DNA of 64,000 nucleotides from Salinibaculum sp. SYNS191 (lineage in GTDB: Archaea > Halobacteriota > Halobacteria > Halobacteriales > Haloarculaceae): positions 1,178,001 to 1,242,000 of the forward strand of contig NZ_CP147838.1 of the NCBI RefSeq assembly GCF_037338445.1. The letters are read 5' to 3'. The notes beneath the pieces were generated by a model, which worked only from the letters and a program-made list of their open reading frames with translations, did no database searches and had not been told where the DNA came from. Both the position numbers and the translations under genes were made by a program. How positions within the stretch are numbered: the first letter of the stretch is position 1; each line of letters opens with the position of its first letter. Below are positions 29,863-38,140 of this stretch, piece by piece.

Positions 29863-31155
29863 ATGGCGTGGGAGGTGACTCGAACGGTTCGCGTCCGTCT
29901 TGGCGTGCCTGACGACCGCAAGAGCGACCTTCACGCCACCAACGACAAATTCCAGTACTGCGCGAACCGCACCGCAGACTGGGCGTGGCGCTATCCCGAG
30001 GAAGACTGCGTGACCAGCAAAAGTGACGCTGAAGACGCCATCTACGACGACCTCCGCGAAGAAACGGACTCCCTGCACGCAAATCTCGTCCAGAAAGCTA
30101 TCAAACGCGCCACCGACGACATTGACAACTGCGTTGACAGGCTTGCAGACGGTGAGAACACCAGCAAGCCCCACTATAACACGTTCAGTATCGTCTACGA
30201 CAAGCGGGCAGCGACCTACTATCGTGACAAAGTAAGTCTCGCCACCGTCAACGGCAGAGTCGAATGCGAATACGACCTACCTGACGACCCAGATGGGACA
30301 CCACACGGTGAGTATCTGCTGAACGATGACTACGAGTTTGCGACCAGCACCGTCCACTACGACAGCGAAGCCGACGAGTTCTACCTGCACGCAGTGATGG
30401 AACGGGAACTCGACGTTGAACGTCCTGAGAAAGCCGAGCATTCGAACGTGCTTGGCGTGGACTGCAACGTCGATGACCATATCGCCGTAACCTCAACAGG
30501 TGCATTCGTCGGCAACGCCGACTATCTTAACCACCAGCGCCGCGAGTTCGAAAAACGGCGTGCCAGCCTCCAACAGACTGGAACACGGAGCGCCCATCTG
30601 ACGTTCCAATGGATCGGTGATAGGTTCGGTCGGTGGAGCGAAGACTACCTTCATCGGTGTTCCAACGAGATCGTCACGGAAGCCAAGCGCCACGGCTGTA
30701 CGCACATTTCCTTCGAGGACTTGGAGCAGATTCGAGAGCGTATCAGCGACGAGAAGAAGTTCCAGCAGTGGGCGTTCCGCGAACTGCAAGAACAGACCGA
30801 ACACAAGGCGGAACTGGCTGGCATCGTAGTCGAAACAGTCGACCCGTCCTATACCAGCCAGCAATGCTCGAAGTGTGGCTGTACACTCGAAGAAAACCGT
30901 ACCGGGCAACACTTCGCCTGCTTAGACTGTTCTTATATTGCGAACGCAGATTACAACGCAGCGAAGAACGTGGCCCGAAAACTGGCGCTGAAACTCCAGC
31001 GAGGGCAGAAGTCCCCCGCTGGAGGGGCGTTCTGTCAGTACGCCCTGAAGTCGGGGATGATGACCGTGAACGCGACTGACGTGGCGTCCGACACTCCTGT
31101 GTCGGCAGAACGGGAGTCCACCGACAAGCCAACGGCTTCAGCCGTTGGTAGCTGA
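29863..31155 (+). CDS. tnpB: TnpB RNA-guided nuclease of IS1341-type element
   Basis: About 430 residues and apparently intact. It has RuvC-like catalytic residues in LGVDCN, FEDLEQIR and NADYNAAKN, and the four-cysteine zinc ribbon CSKCGC ... CLDC between the second and third. TnpB proteins are RNA-guided DNA nucleases, ancestors of Cas12, that use an RNA from the element right end as guide and help retain the element. The last 40 codons overlap two hairpins and hence the probable guide-RNA scaffold. There is no tnpA nearby. Codon use is visibly less GC-rich than in the flanks. Confidence 0.92.
   Translation: MAWEVTRTVRVRLGVPDDRKSDLHATNDKFQYCANRTADWAWRYPEEDCVTSKSDAEDAIYDDLREETDSLHANLVQKAIKRATDDIDNCVDRLADGENTSKPHYNTFSIVYDKRAATYYRDKVSLATVNGRVECEYDLPDDPDGTPHGEYLLNDDYEFATSTVHYDSEADEFYLHAVMERELDVERPEKAEHSNVLGVDCNVDDHIAVTSTGAFVGNADYLNHQRREFEKRRASLQQTGTRSAHLTFQWIGDRFGRWSEDYLHRCSNEIVTEAKRHGCTHISFEDLEQIRERISDEKKFQQWAFRELQEQTEHKAELAGIVVETVDPSYTSQQCSKCGCTLEENRTGQHFACLDCSYIANADYNAAKNVARKLALKLQRGQKSPAGGAFCQYALKSGMMTVNATDVASDTPVSAERESTDKPTASAVGS
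31000..31148 (+). ncRNA. Candidate omega/reRNA (sotRNA) at tnpB 3' end
   Basis: The tnpB 3' region folds into consecutive hairpins: CCGACAC/GTGTCGG (31088-31105, loop TCCT) and CCAACGGC/GCCGTTGG (31129-31148, loop TTCA). In characterised IS200/IS605 elements, an RNA from this region forms the TnpB scaffold and reads out into flanking DNA as guide; sense overlapping transcripts at haloarchaeal tnpB 3' ends are known. Boundaries are approximate. Confidence 0.4.
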
Positions 31156-31320
31156 CTCCGACTGCATCTGCTTGAACTGGTCGAGGAGCTCCTCCGCCGA
31201 GTCGCCACCTTCGTACTCGACTGTGCCCTTGTACTCCGAGCGCTCGTCGTCGAAGCTGGCGTCGACTTCACTGTTTTTCCGCTCGCGACGTTCGTGCTCC
31301 TCGTCGTCGTATGCACCCAT
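31138..31320 (-). CDS. DUF5786-type small acidic protein, C-terminus rewritten by IS end
   Basis: 60 residues beginning MGAYDDEEHERRERKNSEVD, a short, highly charged haloarchaeal family of unknown function. The body up to LLDQFKQMQSES looks native, but the final residues (ATNG) and the stop codon are encoded by the right-end hairpin of the IS element on the opposite strand. The original C-terminus was therefore probably replaced when the element inserted. The start ATG at 31320 is preferred over an upstream in-frame ATG because the family begins MGAYD. Confidence 0.75.
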   Translation of the reverse strand: MGAYDDEEHERRERKNSEVDASFDDERSEYKGTVEYEGGDSAEELLDQFKQMQSESATNG

Positions 31321-31428
31321 CGACATTGTGTACCACACTCACGCTTGGGTACTGCGTGGTATGAATGTAACGGTTACTTTCACGATAGGAACGTCCCGTA
31401 ACGAGCGGCTGGCGGCCGACGGGTGCGC

Positions 31429-33480
31429 TCACTCGGAGAGGTCGAGCGTCGTCGTCCGCTCCCACGTCGTCTCGTCGACGACGGTGAGGGTGTCGCCGGC
31501 GAAGACGTACAGCGAGTCCCCGACGTAGCGGGCGCGGGTCGCCGGTTCGCTCGTCGGCACCGTCGTCTCGACGGCCAGTTCGCCGCCGGTGTAGTCCATC
31601 ACGACGCTCTCGGTGCCCGCTGGCAGGACGAAGACGCCGTGCTTGCGGTCGATGAGGAACGCGTGGTGGGTCTCGGCGACGGCGGAGTAGCGCCGGTCCA
31701 GCACCTCGCTGTCGTCGATGGTCGGGTCGGCGGGGTCGGAGACGTCGAACAGGACGGTCTTGACGCGGCCGTCCTCCTCGCCGATGCCGAGGACGTGGTC
31801 CTCGTCGATGGGGTGGAGGTACGACGAGTAGCCGGGCAGTTTCAGTTCGCCGACCAGTGCGGGGTCGTCGGGGTCCGAGAGATCGACGACGTGGAACGGG
31901 TCGATGCGGCGGAACGTGACGACGTAGGCCGTGTCGTCGACGTACCGGACGGAGTACACTCGCTCCGTCTCGCCCATCCCCGTCACTGCGCCGCGCCGGT
32001 CCAGCGTCTCGGCGTCGAGTGTGTAGAGATCGTTCTCGCTGTCGGCGCTACCCGCCGCCGGGATGGTGGTGGCGACCCGCAGCGTGCCGTCGTACTCCGA
32101 CAGCGAGAACTGGTCGAGCGGCCGGCCGGGCACCGCGCCCGTCGCGGCCACGTCGAGGGCCCCGCCGTCGACGTCGACCCGGACGATGCCGGTCTGTGTC
32201 AGCGCCCGCTGGTGGTCGGCGACGTACTCCGAGAGCCCGTCTTCGAGGTCACGCTGGACCTCGCGGCGCTGTTCGGCCGGCAGCGAGTCGAGCCAGCCAC
32301 GGACGGCGCGCCACGTCTCGCGCTGTTTGGACTCGGCGGAGATGTCGTAGGACTGTATCTCGGCGATGCGCTCGGCCACGCGGTCGGGCGTCCGGTCGAA
32401 CTCCTCGCGGAGGAACTCGGCGACGAGCGTCCCGCGGTCAGTGGACTTCGTGTACGTCACGTAGAGCGCGTCGTGGGACGCGTAGACGACCGTGTTCTGT
32501 CGCGTGCCGACGAAGCTCACCGTGTCGTCCACGCCGCCGTCCCCGGCGTCGAGACTGATGGCGGTGTAGGTCGCGTCGACCGGAATCTGCGTGCCGGGGC
32601 GGTAGATGTCCGTGCAGGCGACGGCGGCGTCGCCGCCGAGCGGTTCGACCGGGCAGGGGGCGTCGTAGCCGACGCCGGACGCGGTGACGACGTAGACGGT
32701 CCCGTTGCGCTCGCGGGCGGTGACGAGCGTCCCGTTCAGCGGGTGCGACCACGCCTCGGCCGGGTTCGCGGGGTCGCTCACGTCGTAGCCGGCGATGCGG
32801 TCGGACTCGAAGACGACCAGACGGTCGCCGGTCTGCAGCAGTTTCCCGCTCGTGTCGATGTGTTCGACGACCGCCGGCGCGTCGGGGTCGCTCGCGTCGA
32901 CGATGTGGGTCTTCGACTGGCGGCGCTTCTCCGGCGGTGCCACGTCGCCCTCGCGTGGCTCGCCGACCACTGGTCGCGGTTCGACGTAGTACCGACGGTT
33001 CTCGGGGGCGTAGTAGAAGTGCTCGCCGTCGGTCTTGACGACGTCCGGTTCGTCCAGCCCCGCGACCTGGACGTTCGTCCCGGCGATGCGCGCGGGAGCG
33101 GTGTCGCCGCCGCTGCTCCCGGCGTCACCGCCCGCCGCGTCGGCTCTCATCACGACCGCCGGGCCGCCCTGGTCGGTGACGTTCGTCTCTGTCGGGCGAC
33201 CGCCGGCGAATCGGGTACCGAGGTACCCGCCAGAGAGCCGTCGGCCGGCGCTGACGTACGCCTCGAAGGCCTCGCGGTCCGCGAACTGGGCCATCGCAGT
33301 CTGGTCGCTGGTGAGCGGGGTCGTCGGGGAGACCCCGTCGTCGACCGGCGTCTCCGTCGCGGGGCCGGTCGTCCCCGGCGCGGCCGGCCCGACCGCCGAG
33401 AGCGTGAGGCCGGCACCGGCGAGCGAACCGACGAGCAGGGCGACGACGAGACCGACGGTGCCGAGTCGATGCTGTGTCAT
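31429..33480 (-). CDS. Secreted protein with C-terminal beta-propeller
   Basis: 683 residues. N-terminal signal/anchor helix (about 9-30), a threonine- and glycine-rich linker, then a large beta-propeller with repeated blades such as YDVSDPANPAEAWS, VVDLSDPDDPALVGELKLPG and FDVSDPADPTIDD. The Asp-rich DPxxPxx blade edges suggest calcium-stabilised loops. This matches the secreted beta-propeller family found in haloarchaea and methanogens, whose function is not known; an extracellular binding or scaffold role is likely. Two cysteines (CPVE, CTDI) may form a disulfide. Confidence 0.85.
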   Translation of the reverse strand: MTQHRLGTVGLVVALLVGSLAGAGLTLSAVGPAAPGTTGPATETPVDDGVSPTTPLTSDQTAMAQFADREAFEAYVSAGRRLSGGYLGTRFAGGRPTETNVTDQGGPAVVMRADAAGGDAGSSGGDTAPARIAGTNVQVAGLDEPDVVKTDGEHFYYAPENRRYYVEPRPVVGEPREGDVAPPEKRRQSKTHIVDASDPDAPAVVEHIDTSGKLLQTGDRLVVFESDRIAGYDVSDPANPAEAWSHPLNGTLVTARERNGTVYVVTASGVGYDAPCPVEPLGGDAAVACTDIYRPGTQIPVDATYTAISLDAGDGGVDDTVSFVGTRQNTVVYASHDALYVTYTKSTDRGTLVAEFLREEFDRTPDRVAERIAEIQSYDISAESKQRETWRAVRGWLDSLPAEQRREVQRDLEDGLSEYVADHQRALTQTGIVRVDVDGGALDVAATGAVPGRPLDQFSLSEYDGTLRVATTIPAAGSADSENDLYTLDAETLDRRGAVTGMGETERVYSVRYVDDTAYVVTFRRIDPFHVVDLSDPDDPALVGELKLPGYSSYLHPIDEDHVLGIGEEDGRVKTVLFDVSDPADPTIDDSEVLDRRYSAVAETHHAFLIDRKHGVFVLPAGTESVVMDYTGGELAVETTVPTSEPATRARYVGDSLYVFAGDTLTVVDETTWERTTTLDLSE

Positions 33481-33603
33481 ATCCGCTACTCTGTGACAGA
33501 CCTGGTAAACCGTAGCGAAGACTCAAACGACGGTTTGAGTGTGGAAACCGTGTCGCTGCGACCCACGCCAGCGATTTATGGGCGGGTGACCTACTGGGGG
33601 GTA

Positions 33604-34587
33604 GTGGCAGGCCCTCTCCGGTTCCGGCGCTCGACCGAACGCTGGAGCGCCGAACGTGTCGACACCCAACTCCGACAGCCGCTGGACCGTCGCTTCGGTG
33701 CCCGGCTGGAGGCGACGCGGTACGACCCGCCGCCGGGCTACGAGGCACGGCGGCTGACGATGGGCAACGGCGACCTCGCGCTCTTCGCCTGGGGCGAGGA
33801 CGCCTACTGGCTGGGCAACACCGAGACGCCGGAGGTGCTGTGGCGCACCGACAAGTGGACCTTCGAGGAGGCCCCCTACCCGATGACGCGGTGGGCACAG
33901 CGGGAACTGCTGGCCGAACTGGCCGAGTCGGACCCCTGGCTGGCTGAGTACGACTACGTCGCCTGGTTCTTCCTCCCGGTGCTGTTCTCGAAGGACGGCC
34001 GCGACACGACCCGCGCGTTCTTCCGGGACCACGCCGGCGGATTCCCCGACGCGACCCGCGACGAGGGACTGGCGTTCTACGAGGACGTGCTGTCGACGGC
34101 CGACCTGGACGGCCACCGGTACACGATGGCGTCGAAACTCGGCACCAGCGAGCGGATGGACCTCGTGCGGATGCGCGCGACGATGGCGGAGTTCAACACC
34201 GCCAAACTGCTGACCGACGCCGGCTACGACTACGAGCCGGAGGTGGCGATGGACTCGGGACACGCGCTGGACTTCCGGGTCGAGACCCCGGACGTACTGG
34301 TCGAGGTGACCCGGCCCGAACCGCCCACCCGGCGGCGCGCGGGCACGCCGGCGGCCGCACTCCGGGAGACGGTCGACGGGAAGCGAAACGACCAGCTAGA
34401 CGCCCACGCCGACGCCATCGTCTTCGTGGACTGCTCGTCGTTCCGCGACGACGAGTGGGACTCCGTCGCCGCAGAGCAGCCAGACGCCGGCCACGAACCC
34501 GCCGTCGTCTACCGGATGCGCCCCGACGGTACCGTCGATGGGTACACGCGCGGCGACGTTCCCCACCCGCTGACCCGGCTAGTGTAG
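33604..34587 (+). CDS. DUF5784-type haloarchaeal protein
   Basis: 327 residues starting with GTG (VAGPLRFRRSTERW). A TATA-like GATTTATG lies 27 bases upstream, which decides this start; the very long open frame before it is a shadow of the beta-propeller gene. The protein is soluble and tryptophan-rich (EDAYWLGNTETPEVLWRTDKW). The C-terminal part has GHALDFRVETPDVLVEVTRP, followed by KRNDQLDAHADAIVFVDCS, resembling a restriction-endonuclease-like core (D, E and K in order). A nuclease-related fold is thus possible, but the family is uncharacterised. Confidence 0.72.
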   Translation: MAGPLRFRRSTERWSAERVDTQLRQPLDRRFGARLEATRYDPPPGYEARRLTMGNGDLALFAWGEDAYWLGNTETPEVLWRTDKWTFEEAPYPMTRWAQRELLAELAESDPWLAEYDYVAWFFLPVLFSKDGRDTTRAFFRDHAGGFPDATRDEGLAFYEDVLSTADLDGHRYTMASKLGTSERMDLVRMRATMAEFNTAKLLTDAGYDYEPEVAMDSGHALDFRVETPDVLVEVTRPEPPTRRRAGTPAAALRETVDGKRNDQLDAHADAIVFVDCSSFRDDEWDSVAAEQPDAGHEPAVVYRMRPDGTVDGYTRGDVPHPLTRLV

Positions 34588-34748
34588 CGGGACCCACAGC
34601 GTGGAGACATTCGCTGGATTCCAGCATACACCAGTGGCCACTTTTGAGCGGTGTTAAATACCCTCTAACGACATTGAAAACCCTGTTTTGGTGCGATTAC
34701 AGAGAGATACGTAACAATCAATAGGATTATGTACGAAGTAACTGCTGA

Positions 34749-36554
34749 TTGAAACAAGAACGTGTGACACGGGAGAGAGACGATTCACCCCCGGGCGTGT
34801 CGAGGCGTGACCTGCTCGGGGCGGGAGCGGGGCTCGCTGCGGCGAGTACCGCCGGGTGCCTCCAGGGACTCGGTTCCTTGCTCGGACCCAGCGTCGCCGG
34901 ACAGCTCTCGCTGACGGTGAAGACGCTGCCGGCGGACGCCGACGCCGCGGGCACCCGCATCGCGCGCGAACTCGTGACGAACCTCCGTGCCGTCGGCGTG
35001 GACGCGCGGATAGAACTCCAGCCCGCCCGCGAACTCCAGAAGGACGTCCTGCTGGGCGGGAACTACGACATCTACGTCGGGCGGTTCCCGAACCGCGACG
35101 ACCCGGACTTCCTGCGGCCCCTGCTGCACTCGGTGTTCGAGGGCGAGGCGGGCTGGCAGAACCCGTTCGGGTTCACCGACATCGCGGTCGACGACCTCCT
35201 GTCCGGACAGCGGGAGGCGGCGGGCACCGAACGCCGGCGGCTCGTCGGGGACCTCCAGCGCGAGATTGCGAGCAAACAGCCCTTCGGCATCCTCGCCTTC
35301 CCCAACGAGATATGGGCGGTGCGAAACGACCGCTTCGACGGCTGGAGTCGCTCCCCGCTGACGGAGCCGGTGAGCTACGTCGCCCTGCAGTCGGCGGGTC
35401 CGGACCGCCAACCCCGCCTGCGGGTCACGACGACCGACGCGGAACCGACGCGGAACCTGAACCCGCTGGCCGTCCAGCACCGGTCGCGGGGCATCTTCAC
35501 GGGTCTGCTGTACGACCCGCTGGCACGTCGCGTCGGCGGGGCGGCGACCCCCTGGCTGGCAGCCGACTGGTCGTGGCACCGGGAGCGCGGCGACGCCGTC
35601 GGCACCGTCCGCCTCCGGCCCGACCTGACCTGGCACGACGGGACGGCGCTGACGGCCGACGACGTGGCCTTCACGTACCGGTTCCTGAACGACACGCTGC
35701 TGGGTGCCGGTGACACGGCCGTGCCTGCCCCGCGCTTTCGCGGCCGCTCGTCGCTGGTCGGGTCGGTCACCGCCGAGGACGACCATACGGTGACGCTGCG
35801 CTGCCCACAGACCAGCCCGACCGTCGCGGTGCGGGCGCTGACCGTCCCGGTGTTGCCGGCCCACGTCTGGGCCGACCGGGCCGTCGAAGCCGGCGCGAAC
35901 TGGAGCGAGCGGCCCGGACCCGTCACCGAGGCGCTCCTGACGCCCAACGTCACGCCGGTCGGGAGCGGCGTCGTCCGGTTCGAGGGTCGCGCCGAGGGGG
36001 AGTCGCTGGTGCTGACCCGCTTCGAGGACCACTTCCTGCACCGGGGACGGACCCCCGAGGTGCCCGACGTCGTCGCCGACGGCGTGCCCTTCGACCGCCT
36101 CTCGGTGCGCGTGGCTCCCTCCGACGACGCCGCCATCCAGCTCCTGTCGGCCGACGAGACCGATGGGACGGCGATGCGCATCGGCCCCGACAGCGTCCCC
36201 CGCGTCGGGCAGGACGACGCGCTGACGCTCCACGTCGAGGACGGCCGGTCGTTCTACCACGTCGGGTTCAACACCCGCCGGGAACCGCTCGGCAACCCCC
36301 ACGTCAGGCGTGCCGTCGTTCGGCTGCTCGACAAGGAGTACGTCGCCGAGTCCGTCTTCGACGGCTTCGCCCGCCCGGCGACGAGCGCGCTCACGGGGAC
36401 CGACTGGGTCCCGACGGACCTCGTCTGGGACGGGACGGACCCGACGGTCCCGTTCGTCGGCGAGGAGGGCACACTCGACGAGAGCGGCGCGCGGGAGCTG
36501 TTCCGGGAGGCCGGGCTCGAGTACGACGACGAGGGGAGGGTCATCGACCGATGA
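34749..36554 (+). CDS. Circularly permuted family 5 solute-binding lipoprotein
   Basis: 601 residues from a TTG start (a TGA codon lies directly before it; GTG 34764 is the alternative). Tat signal SRRDLLGAGAG and lipobox STAGC (C37). Residues 52-203 match the part normally at the C-terminal end of oligopeptide/nickel-binding proteins (LSLTVKTLPADADAAG, LRAVGVDARIEL, GNYDIYVGRFPNRDDPDFL, RNDRFDGW). Residues 223-601 match the normal N-terminal and middle parts (RNLNPLAV, GLLYDPLARR, LTWHDGTALTADDVAFTYRF, FNTRREPLGNPHVRRAV, FREAGLEYDDEGRVIDR). The domain order is thus rotated. It is an orphan: no ABC permease is adjacent. Its stop overlaps the PAP2 gene start (ATGA). Confidence 0.85.
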   Translation: MKQERVTRERDDSPPGVSRRDLLGAGAGLAAASTAGCLQGLGSLLGPSVAGQLSLTVKTLPADADAAGTRIARELVTNLRAVGVDARIELQPARELQKDVLLGGNYDIYVGRFPNRDDPDFLRPLLHSVFEGEAGWQNPFGFTDIAVDDLLSGQREAAGTERRRLVGDLQREIASKQPFGILAFPNEIWAVRNDRFDGWSRSPLTEPVSYVALQSAGPDRQPRLRVTTTDAEPTRNLNPLAVQHRSRGIFTGLLYDPLARRVGGAATPWLAADWSWHRERGDAVGTVRLRPDLTWHDGTALTADDVAFTYRFLNDTLLGAGDTAVPAPRFRGRSSLVGSVTAEDDHTVTLRCPQTSPTVAVRALTVPVLPAHVWADRAVEAGANWSERPGPVTEALLTPNVTPVGSGVVRFEGRAEGESLVLTRFEDHFLHRGRTPEVPDVVADGVPFDRLSVRVAPSDDAAIQLLSADETDGTAMRIGPDSVPRVGQDDALTLHVEDGRSFYHVGFNTRREPLGNPHVRRAVVRLLDKEYVAESVFDGFARPATSALTGTDWVPTDLVWDGTDPTVPFVGEEGTLDESGARELFREAGLEYDDEGRVIDR

Positions 36555-37450
36555 TACCGCTCGACCTGCTCGCGCGGCTGGTGCTGGTCGTCGGCGTCCT
36601 GCTCGCCGTCTCGCTCGTGACCATCGTCGGCACGCCCCAACTGCGGCTGCTACGCTGGCAACTGCGGGCCCGGCTGCGGGCCGTCTACCCCTACGTCGGG
36701 CTGCTCGCGGCGGTACTCGCGGTCAACTCCATCGCCCGTGACCTCGGGAAGGAGCTGTCCTGGCTGCTCGACTGGAACATCACGGGCGTCATCTACGCCA
36801 TCGAGGGCGAGTTCGTCGCCGCCCTGCAGTCGGCGGGTTCGCCGGCCGTCACGACGTTCCTGTCCTTCGCGTACGTCTACGGGTACGTCTTCCTGCTCGT
36901 CTTCCCGATTCTGGCGTATCTCGCGCTGGACGACCTCGACTCGTTCCGGCGGCTCACGCTCGCCTACGGCTTCAACTACGCCATCGGCGTCTGCTGTTAC
37001 GTCCTCTTCATCGCCTACGGCCCCCGCAACCTCATGCCGGAGCTGGTGGACTCGCTCCTGTACTCGAACTGGCCCCGCTCGCAACTGCTGACCAGCGAGG
37101 TGAACTCGAACATCAACGTCTTCCCCTCGCTTCACACGTCGCTGTCGGTGACGGTCGTGGTGCTCGCCGCCCGGACTCGCCGGAGATACCCGGCCTGGCT
37201 AGCGCTGTCGGTCCCGCTCGCCGGCAGCGTCGTGCTGTCGACCATGTACCTCGGTATCCACTGGGGCGTCGACGTCGCCGCTGGAACCGTTCTGGGAGTG
37301 GGGAGCGTCCTGCTGGCGGACTTCGTGACCGACGAGCGGGGGCGACAGCATCGTCTCGACCGCACGGTGCGGGCGCTCGTCGCGGCGGCGCGGGTCAGAC
37401 TCCGGCGCGGACGGGCGTGGCTCACCGGCAGCCGCTCAAGCGAATCCTGA
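36551..37450 (+). CDS. PAP2-superfamily membrane phosphatase/transferase
   Basis: 299 residues with six or seven hydrophobic segments. PAP2 catalytic motifs: NVFPSLHTSLS (PSxH block) and YLGIHWGVDVAAG (final His and Asp). The layout is that of the Aur1/inositol-phosphorylceramide synthase-like branch, so it handles a lipid phosphate or phospho-alcohol. The C-terminus is basic and cytoplasmic. Translation is coupled to the permuted binding protein; this pairing is unexpected and suggests a shared lipid or peptide-related task. It overlaps the convergent rhomboid gene by 15 bases. Confidence 0.85.
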   Translation: MIPLDLLARLVLVVGVLLAVSLVTIVGTPQLRLLRWQLRARLRAVYPYVGLLAAVLAVNSIARDLGKELSWLLDWNITGVIYAIEGEFVAALQSAGSPAVTTFLSFAYVYGYVFLLVFPILAYLALDDLDSFRRLTLAYGFNYAIGVCCYVLFIAYGPRNLMPELVDSLLYSNWPRSQLLTSEVNSNINVFPSLHTSLSVTVVVLAARTRRRYPAWLALSVPLAGSVVLSTMYLGIHWGVDVAAGTVLGVGSVLLADFVTDERGRQHRLDRTVRALVAAARVRLRRGRAWLTGSRSSES

Positions 37451-38059
37451 GCTGTCCGAGTCCCGCCGCCCGGCGCGACCGGCCCGCGTATCGAGCAGGC
37501 GGAGCCGACCGGCCGCCAGTCCGATGGCCAGTCCGGTGGCGTGGCCCAGGACCGCCGACCCCGGGCCGCTGGTCGCGAGCGTGAGGCCGATGACGACGGT
37601 CCCGAACACGACCAACTGGGCCCGGGGCGACAGCGTCAGCCGGTCCAGCAGGCGCGTCGAGACGGCGTTGCCGGCGAGCAGGTAGCCAAGCAGCGCCAGC
37701 ACCGCGCCGCTGGCCCCGAGGACGCCCCGCGGCGGGCCGAGCAGCCCGCCGACGACGATTTCGCCGACGCCGGCCAGGGCACCCGTCACCACGAAGAAGA
37801 TGTGAAAGCGAAGCGTCGTGGTGCGGCGGGCGACCAGCGGGCCGACCACCGCCAGCGCGATGGCGTTGCCGAGCAGGTGCGGGAGGTCAGCGTGGGCGTA
37901 GACGCTCGTCACGAGCGCCCAGGGTCGGTCGCCGACCGGGCCGTAGAGCACGAACAGGATTCCCTCCAGCGCCCCGAAGAGCCCGGCGAGTTGCTGGAGG
38001 AGGAAGACGACAGCGAGGGCGGCGAGGGTCTGGACCGTCGGCCGGCCGGTGAGCGCCAT
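37436..38059 (-). CDS. Rhomboid-family intramembrane serine protease
   Basis: 207 residues, six hydrophobic segments. The catalytic serine is in GVLGASGAVLALLGY (GxSG) and the histidine in VLGHATGLAIG; the HADLPHLLGNAIAL segment is the conserved HxxxxHxxxN region. It cleaves membrane proteins within the bilayer; substrates are unknown. ATG 38059 is used, as family sequence begins with the first helix, and the long upstream frame is a shadow of the glyoxalase-fold gene. Confidence 0.88.
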   Translation of the reverse strand: MALTGRPTVQTLAALAVVFLLQQLAGLFGALEGILFVLYGPVGDRPWALVTSVYAHADLPHLLGNAIALAVVGPLVARRTTTLRFHIFFVVTGALAGVGEIVVGGLLGPPRGVLGASGAVLALLGYLLAGNAVSTRLLDRLTLSPRAQLVVFGTVVIGLTLATSGPGSAVLGHATGLAIGLAAGRLRLLDTRAGRAGRRDSDSSGFA

Positions 38060-38140
38060 ACCTGTAGTGGGGGCTGGAGCGACAAAACTGTCCGGACGCC
38101 GCGGCGCGGGATACATGCCGGTCGACCACCTACGTGGGCT

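Larger units (their letters stand above)
29738..31148 (+). mobile_element. IS1341-type (IS200/IS605 superfamily) element, solo tnpB
   Basis: A single tnpB is bounded by short subterminal hairpins (29738-29758 and 31129-31148) and has no tnpA transposase, so it cannot move by itself. The ends are given at the hairpins; the true element edges may lie a few to about 40 bases further out. The GC content is lower than in neighbouring genes. The right end intrudes into the 3' end of the opposing small gene. Confidence 0.75.

Noticed and set aside
31423..33603. Extension of the 33604 gene into a 1054-codon frame
   Set aside because: The upstream part is a shadow of the beta-propeller gene on the minus strand; the GTG at 33604 with a TATA-like box 27 bases before it is a better start.
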